A stretch of 49,056 bases of DNA. Origin: Triparma columacea. Taxonomy: Eukaryota > Sar > Bolidophyceae > Parmales > Triparmaceae. Positions within the stretch are counted from its first letter, which is position 1. Each line of letters starts with the position of its first letter. The notes beneath the pieces were generated by a model that worked only from the letters and a program-made list of their open reading frames with translations, made no database searches and was not told where the DNA came from. Positions 44,327 to 49,056 of this stretch are shown here, in pieces. The position numbers were made by a program, and so were the translations under genes. The DNA lies in NCBI GenBank assembly GCA_030267965.1, contig BRYA01000363.1, positions 3,874-52,929 on the forward strand, written 5' to 3'.

Positions 44327-45035
44327 TTACATGTACTTCCTAACCTCCTTATCATTGTCTCTGAGTCCCATTAATCTCTGGCTGGTGTTCTGGTAAACCA
44401 TGAGGACCGCTGCGGACGCGCCTATCGTAGCCGCCGTCGCAGCTGTTGGTGCACGTAGTGGTGCTCCTGTAACGTATCCTGTTTTTTTATAGTGTTTTGA
44501 GAGTGGAAGGGGAGGAGATGGGGCAGAGAGTTAGAAGGGGGAAGGAAGAGGGGGGTGGGGTGGGGGGGGGGGGGGCAGACAGGTGGCTCCATGTCAAAAC
44601 AAGGAACACAAACGCGAAAATAGCAAGCCCTACCACAAGCCTCACGTTGCCCACGTCCTCGAGGAACCCTTCCCCCCCCCCTTCCTTCTTTCTCCATTCC
44701 CTCTCTTTAACTCACCGAAGGCCCAAGATCCGAAAGTGACTCCACCAATTAGCGAGTAGTCGCTAAGTCTAGCTGAGGATATACACTGGTTCAGTGTGGG
44801 CGATGGGAAGATGGTCGGGTACTGTGTGTTTTGTGATGGATCGAGTGGGGGATTGAGTTAGGGATTGAGTTGTGATTTGGGGAGGTTTAGGAGTATGAAG
44901 TAGATAAGGAGGGTGTGTATGTGTGTGTGGGCATGTGTGTGGGCATATATAGGCATATCCACCTCTGCATGAGAGTAGAGTGAATAAAAATGAAAGCTCT
45001 CGTACGTAATCCTTCCCATAAATTGTAATATCCAT
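44327..45035 (-). CDS. complex I accessory subunit, NUXM / 20.9-kDa-like
   Basis: Three small exons, 45006-45035, 44716-44821 and 44327-44478, join in phase to give 95 aa: an N-terminus (MDITIYGKDY-YPTIFPSPTL), then RLSDYSLIGGVTFGSWAFG-YVTGAPLR, and the diagnostic C-terminal block VLMVYQNTSQRLMGLRDNDKEV. The pattern Tyr-Pro ... Asp-Tyr ... Gly-Tyr-x-Ser/Thr-Gly ... Tyr-Gln-Asn-x2-x-Arg-Leu-Met-Gly ... Asn-Asp-x-Glu-Val is that of the plant/fungal 20.9-kDa (NUXM) subunit of mitochondrial NADH:ubiquinone oxidoreductase, with two short membrane helices. Length agrees with the plant form. The first intron carries CA-rich repeats. A hydrophobic-looking stretch inside intron 2 (44590-44660) is not needed for the match. 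Confidence 0.68.
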
Positions 45036-45507
45036 GAGTATAAAGATTTTAAACGATGTGATAGTATCTCTACACGATATGTGCCTTTAAATAATCCTAA
45101 AATGTAGGATGTAGCAATGGGTAGGGTCGTTGCCCAGGATAATTTATTGCATTTTTTTGCTTCTTTTCACGTTATATTCAAATTCAACTATACGCAAAGC
45201 TATATTATACATCCGTTAATACTACCTACCGGTGCAGAGTCCAATATATCTCTAGCTGACACCATGGCTTGGGAGATGTCTTGGAGAATATTATTTTGGC
45301 AACTTTTGTCTTTTTGGGCACACTTCTTATACGTCAGTTATACACAAAAATACCACCCGTTCCTTAAATCTAACTACTACTACTTCATCTGCGTCTTCCG
45401 TTTCACGTTAAACCTCCACTCCACCCTCTTTCACCACTCCGACACTCAGTCCAGCTTGCTCCTCCCACTCTTCTCCCACTACATCCCTCATCCACGGGGG
45501 GAACTTC
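45036..45507. other. divergent promoter region, NUXM-like / conserved protein
   Basis: About 470 bp between the two start codons. A long open frame on the plus strand (45117-45515) overlaps the next gene's start in a different frame and has a low-complexity, Phe/Tyr/Ser-rich product with no recognisable domain. I regard it as 5' flank. Confidence 0.45.
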
Positions 45508-46679
45508 ATGCATAGGGTACTGCTCGCTGTGATGTCTCTCACCCTCTTCATGTTACCTTCAAAATCGCTTGCCCTCCCATTCTCAATACCATCTCTCGTA
45601 TCACCAAGACCATCACCAACAACATCCCCAACAACATCTACCTCACGTTTCTCGTCCACCCAACCCTCGCTTTATAAAACCCGGACCCTAAACCTGCTTA
45701 GTCCAGGTTTAATCCCCTCCACCCCCTCATCCCCTTACCCTCGTTTAGATCCTTCCAACCCAATATACAATTTCCTAATAAGTTACTACGGTTTTTCCGG
45801 TTCTAAAGGCGTCGGTCGTTTATGTCGTTACTCCCCCGGTCCTGACATTGAGTTTAATACGGAGGAGTTTAATGAGATGAACGTACCATACACGCGAAGA
45901 TACTTAACACAGTCTTCATCTCATTCAGAACTCTCGTATTACGATAGCTCACTTATGAAGAACAGAAATGGATTATCGTGGAATTTAAACCTCCTTAAAT
46001 GCACGCGTTCGAATCCTCCGGTGTTGAACTGTTATGGTTTACATGAATGGGCGATGTTATATCGGCCTGCTTCTGACGACGTTGGTTCTTCTTATCAAGG
46101 TGGATTACCATTAAGGGTTGATTTGAAAGTTATTGAAGATACAGTGGATAAGGGGGGATTGAAATGTACGCATATAGACGCAATTAGGTGAGAAACATTC
46201 ACAGACTCTACACACTGTCAGTGCACACATTCGCGAAAAGCAAAACTAACGAAATGAACGATCGTTGTTTTCGCCACACCCCGAAAAACAGAATGTTTAC
46301 AAAAGAAGGTTCCAAAGTCCCCAACGCAGCCTTAGGTGTAAACGGTAATCGAGAGCTCGACAGGTTAGTAGATCAGCCTCGTCTTGAGCAAGGTGGTTGT
46401 CTACACGCGAATTTAGACTTGTTCAAATGGGCGTTTAAACTCTTCCCCCTAATCTCCTCCTCCATAATAGGGGACGCTCTTGAGGTCGCGTTGGAGGCTA
46501 GGAGGTTAGACGTTGCTGCTAGCCCTTACGACGCTGGAATTTACACAGGGGGTTGGAAGGTTAAAGTTGAATGCGAGGAAGGGAGAAGGGAGTATAAAAC
46601 AAGGCAGATGGAGATTATGGGAAAGAGCGGGGAGGTTAGGGATAGACTTATCAAGGCTTACGAGGATGTGCTGTTGTAA
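45508..46679 (+). CDS. conserved protein of a bacterial-type family often labelled '3-methyladenine DNA glycosylase'
   Basis: Two exons, 45508-46187 and 46292-46679, join in phase (HIDAI-R-MFTKEGSKVPN) to give 355 aa. Highly patterned blocks run through it: LCRYSPGPDIEFN, LLKCTRSNPPVLNCYGLHEWAMLYRP, LKCTHIDAI-RMFTKEG, LEQGGCLHANLDLFKWAFKL, RRLDVAASPYD. I recognise these as a widespread bacterial and algal family whose public label of DNA glycosylase is probably spurious, since no helix-hairpin-helix or MPG-like motif is visible. The N-terminus (LLAVMSLTLFMLPSKSLA followed by Ser/Pro/Thr-rich sequence) looks like a signal or bipartite plastid presequence. The Cys and His pattern suggests a metal- or thiol-dependent enzyme, but that is conjecture. 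A duplicated fragment follows its stop. Confidence 0.72.
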
Positions 46680-46787
46680 CTCTTCCCACTAATCTCTTCT
46701 GACATAATCGGGGACGCTCTTGAGGTTGCGTTGGAGGCTAGGACTTTAGACGTTGCTGCTAGTCCTTACGAGTATGTGGTGTTGTGA
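46680..46787 (+). pseudogene. duplicated C-terminal fragment directly after the stop of the preceding gene
   Basis: The first ~95 bases after the stop (from 46680) repeat 46440-46534 of the gene's last exon with about 10-15% divergence, and the tail (GAGTATGTGGTGTTGTGA) imitates the gene's own C-terminal codons. It stays in the same reading frame after the TAA (46677-46679) and is open for 35 codons (LFPLISSDIIGDALEVALEA ...) to TGA 46785-46787. It looks like a partial 3' duplication with an internal deletion. Confidence 0.8.
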
Positions 46788-46942
46788 ATTAGTTAAGAGG
46801 GGTTGTTAAATTAGGCTTTTGTTTTTAACGAACGACAGGATTCTTTGAACATAAAGAAAGTCTGAACTTCGTCGCCTCCCCCGCACCCCTTAACAACCCA
46901 AATCGGTTCTTCTTGTATATATATCTCTCTCCCACCCCCTTT

Positions 46943-47471
46943 TTACCACCATGGTACTGGGTGTTTCTTAGCCTTGTCTCCATCGTAGTTATCGGTAGGA
47001 AAACCTAGAGCTCTTCGGATCGGGACTATCGTTAACGGCATCGCCATTGCGAGACCAGCAAGGGCTGGGGGTGGGGTGGGGGGGTGGGATGTGTGGGAGG
47101 AGGGGTTAAAGGGTGGGAGATGTTTGGGGACGTTATGAGAAAGAAGGGAGGGTGGGGTGGGAGTTTGTTCCTCAGTATGGTCGTTTGGCAGCCATTTTCT
47201 CCTTTTTGGCGTTTAATCATTGCGCGTGTCTCCGAAATGCACGTCGCATATCATATACTTCAAGATCTTGTGGTATATTTACATCATTGGAACAGTCCCA
47301 TCCCTTCCTCCTCTCCCTTGGTCTTTTCAAATGTAACTCACCGATCCCTCCGGCTACCATGGGTTCCCTATGAATGAATGTCCTGACCCACCCCTTTGGC
47401 ATGGTCGCGTTGATGGTTGCGAAGTACGTAGCCGCTCCGCCAAGGACAAGACCTACGTGCCCGTCAACCAT
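46943..47471 (-). CDS. small single-span membrane protein, possibly mitochondrial
   Basis: Two exons, 47342-47471 and 46943-47064, join in phase (GGI-ALAGLAMAMPL) to give 83 aa. The N-terminal part (MVDGHVGLVLGGAATYFATI) and a second hydrophobic run spanning the splice (VAGGIALAGLAMAMPLTIV) flank a short amphipathic loop (PKGWVRTFIHREP). The C-terminus is basic and ends HPVPWW. Its size, layout and the R-R-A-L-G-F-P-T-D tail resemble small accessory subunits of respiratory complexes, but I do not recognise a specific one. Supported by clean splice sites (GTGAGT, C-rich acceptor) and phase agreement rather than by homology. Confidence 0.5.
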
Positions 47472-48229
47472 GTTTTGGTTTCGTTTGAGAACTAAAAAAG
47501 GTGTAGGGATTGGATTGAAGCACGTGGAGGAGATGGAGGGTTGCTGGGGGAAGGTAAGGAGAGGGATGAGGGTTTGTAATGGTGTTAGATGTTTGGGTTT
47601 GATTTGAGGGCGGGGTTAGCGTGATTAGAGTTTGATTTGAGGGCTCAAAGGTAAGATGAAAACAGGTGAAAACGAGGGTGTGTATTTGGAGTGTATTTTT
47701 AGGCGTTGAAGGCAATTTGTGTGTATATTATAGGTATGTGTGCGTCTGTTTATATATTTTGGAGGCAATCAGTGCGTATATAGGCCTATAGGTGTTATAT
47801 TGAGTGCAAAAATGTGTGTTTTGTGTGCTCAGATAACCGAGACAGTTCTCCATTACAATCTCAGTTTCAACACTATATGATACAACTACGATACATATAG
47901 GATGAGTGGGGGTATGATATAACATTGAGCTGTTTTAATCTCCAAAACGTTGAAAATGGACACAAACCAACCTGCTGTTTTTTGGCCGATTTTGTGGATT
48001 TTTGACCGAAAACATTGTCCCATCCCTGATCACTCCTACGCTAGGTATTGGAAATAATTGCTTCAAATTCCGACAATATTAATTTAATTGAGCGACGACG
48101 TATTTCTATCGTATTTGTAGCGCATAAAATAGCAAGTTATCATCAATTCCTTTCCCCTCACTTTCTATTCAGTCTTCATTATCCCCCTGCACCAAACATT
48201 ACGGCACAGACATAGGTATAAACAATACA
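47472..48229. other. divergent intergenic region before the tubulin-like gene
   Basis: About 760 bp. The left part has a repeated GTTTGATTTGAGGGC element (47597-47611 and 47631-47645, approximately). The right part becomes AT-rich (47720-48200) with short direct TGTGTGTAT- and TATATAGG-type words. No protein or RNA gene is recognised. Confidence 0.5.
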
Positions 48230-49001
48230 ATGCTCATAATATCAGTCGGACAAGGTGGTATAAATCCAATGAGGATATTTTGGGAGGAAAATAAGGAGAT
48301 ACTTAAAAGGGATACTAAAAAGAAGACAGGAGGGAAAGGAAAGGCTAAGGTTGGAGGTAAGAGGGAGGGGGGAGTGTTGGAGGGTGTATAGAGGGTGTAA
48401 CGGGAGCGTGTTGTTGAGGTGTTGGGGGTGTTGTTAGGGGGGGAGGAAGATGATTGAGGGGGGGGGGGATGATTGTGGAGCAGGGGAGGATGATTGTGGA
48501 GCAGGGGAGGATTGAGGCGTATGTATGTATGTATGTATGCATGATGAGACAAATATGTGGTGATGAGTTTGCTTGGGGTTACTTAGGATTGTGAACCCAA
48601 ACACCCACCAACCCTCACTTTCTCACACAACACCATACCACTATCCACACACTCCACACACACCATACACACACACCATACACACACACCACCAAAGCCA
48701 ACACGTCAATATCAGTCCACCCAATCCTCCAGCACTTCTACTACAAGCGTCTCTGGACGTTCCCCCGTTGGTTGTGCGTAGATTCTGAGCTCAAGGTTAT
48801 AAACAATCTCCACCACCTTTTCCTGACCGCTTCTGAGAGAGGTTTGAACGTAAAGAACGTTAAGGGAATATCTAAAACTAACAAAGGTAAAACTTCAAAC
48901 CTACCTAAACCACCTGAGGGGGGAGGAGGAGCAAGGGCAGGAGAAGTGGTGGTTACAGCGCAACTGGACGAACCTAAGGACAGACAGATGTCAAGGAATA
49001 G
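48230..49001 (+). CDS. tubulin-superfamily protein, N-terminal part (continues past right edge)
   Basis: Exon 1 48230-48356 and exon 2 48716-49001 join in phase (AKVG-V-HPILQHFYYKR); a donor GTGAGA at 49002 shows the gene continues beyond the window. About 137 residues are seen. The N-terminus MLIISVGQGGINPMRIFWEE mirrors the beta-strand and nucleotide loop of tubulins (GQxGNQ, here GQGGIN). The segment FPRWLCVDSELKVINNL matches the tubulin block in which Asp-x-Glu-x-Lys-Val-Ile follows strand B2. The rest is charged and unlike alpha/beta tubulin. It fits delta- or epsilon-type, or another divergent tubulin tied to basal bodies. The missing C-terminal part prevents classification. Intron 1 contains a GTAT microsatellite and a 21-bp direct repeat. 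Confidence 0.48.
48468..48540. repeat. 21-bp direct repeat and GTAT microsatellite in intron
   Basis: GATGATTGTGGAGCAGGGGAG occurs twice in tandem (48468-48488, 48489-48509), followed by a GTATGTATGTATGTATGTATG run (about 48517-48538). Confidence 0.85.
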
Positions 49002-49056
49002 GTGAGAGACAAGGAAAGGGGAGGTGGGGGGGGGGATATATAACGTTGGGATTCAC

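Noticed and set aside
44590..44660. Extra exon coding a hydrophobic helix (minus strand) in the NUXM-like gene
   Set aside because: Would need a purine-rich acceptor and a weak donor; skipping it gives phase agreement and the expected family sequence.
46000..46030. GTTCGAATCC resembling a tRNA T-loop
   Set aside because: Inside a conserved protein-coding block; no anticodon arm or acceptor stem around it.

Overview
This is a gene-dense nuclear segment from a eukaryotic microbe. Nearly every gene has short GT-AG introns (about 65-200 bp), donors are mostly GTGAG or GTAAG, and many acceptor tracts are C-rich rather than T-rich. I read 26 protein-coding genes in 49 kb; three are incomplete (one at each window edge, one interrupted by an assembly gap). 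The mixture of a START-like multidomain protein, a secreted GH28 enzyme, a RUS/DUF647 protein, a plant/fungal-type complex I accessory subunit, FAM227 and a divergent tubulin suggests a photosynthetic, flagellum-forming protist. A stramenopile alga related to diatoms or Bolidophyceae/Parmales is my best guess, but that is inference from gene content only.

Left third (1-19 kb): a START-like protein running off the left edge (-), RCL1 (-), a GT90 glycosyltransferase (+), a GH28 glycosidase (+), ribosomal protein eS7 (+), FAM227 (-), a cytosolic 5'-nucleotidase III relative (+), an ankyrin/U-box protein (+) and a full-length ABCC transporter (-). Middle (19-34 kb): an SR-protein kinase with a very large spacer (+), an actin-related protein (-), an aldo/keto reductase (+), an AT-rich island, a beta-ketoacyl-ACP synthase interrupted by a poly-G run and an N gap (+), a ceramidase-superfamily membrane protein (-), an APC amino-acid transporter (+) and a FAM151/menorin-like protein (-). 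Right third (34-49 kb): a DMT-type transporter (+), a RUS-family protein (+), RRP1/NOP52 (-), an RRM protein (+), a cytidine-deaminase-like protein (-), a J-domain/TM/PUB/LRR protein (+), a complex I NUXM-like subunit (-), a conserved uncharacterised protein (+), a small membrane protein (-) and the start of a tubulin-like gene (+).

The genes are mostly housekeeping and do not form one pathway. Local links are: two probable nucleolar genes sharing a 337-bp divergent promoter (RRP1 and the RRM protein), RCL1 as a further ribosome-biogenesis gene, and small mitochondrial-type membrane proteins near the right end. The most novel item is the gene at 42150-44173, whose spliced product joins a J domain, one membrane span, a PUB domain and leucine-rich repeats. 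That architecture would physically bridge Hsp70 and p97/Cdc48. Other notable signals are enzymes with substituted catalytic residues (GH28, 5'-nucleotidase, cytidine deaminase), introns with complementary ends resembling introners, and several recent tandem duplications in coding sequence or at gene 3' ends.
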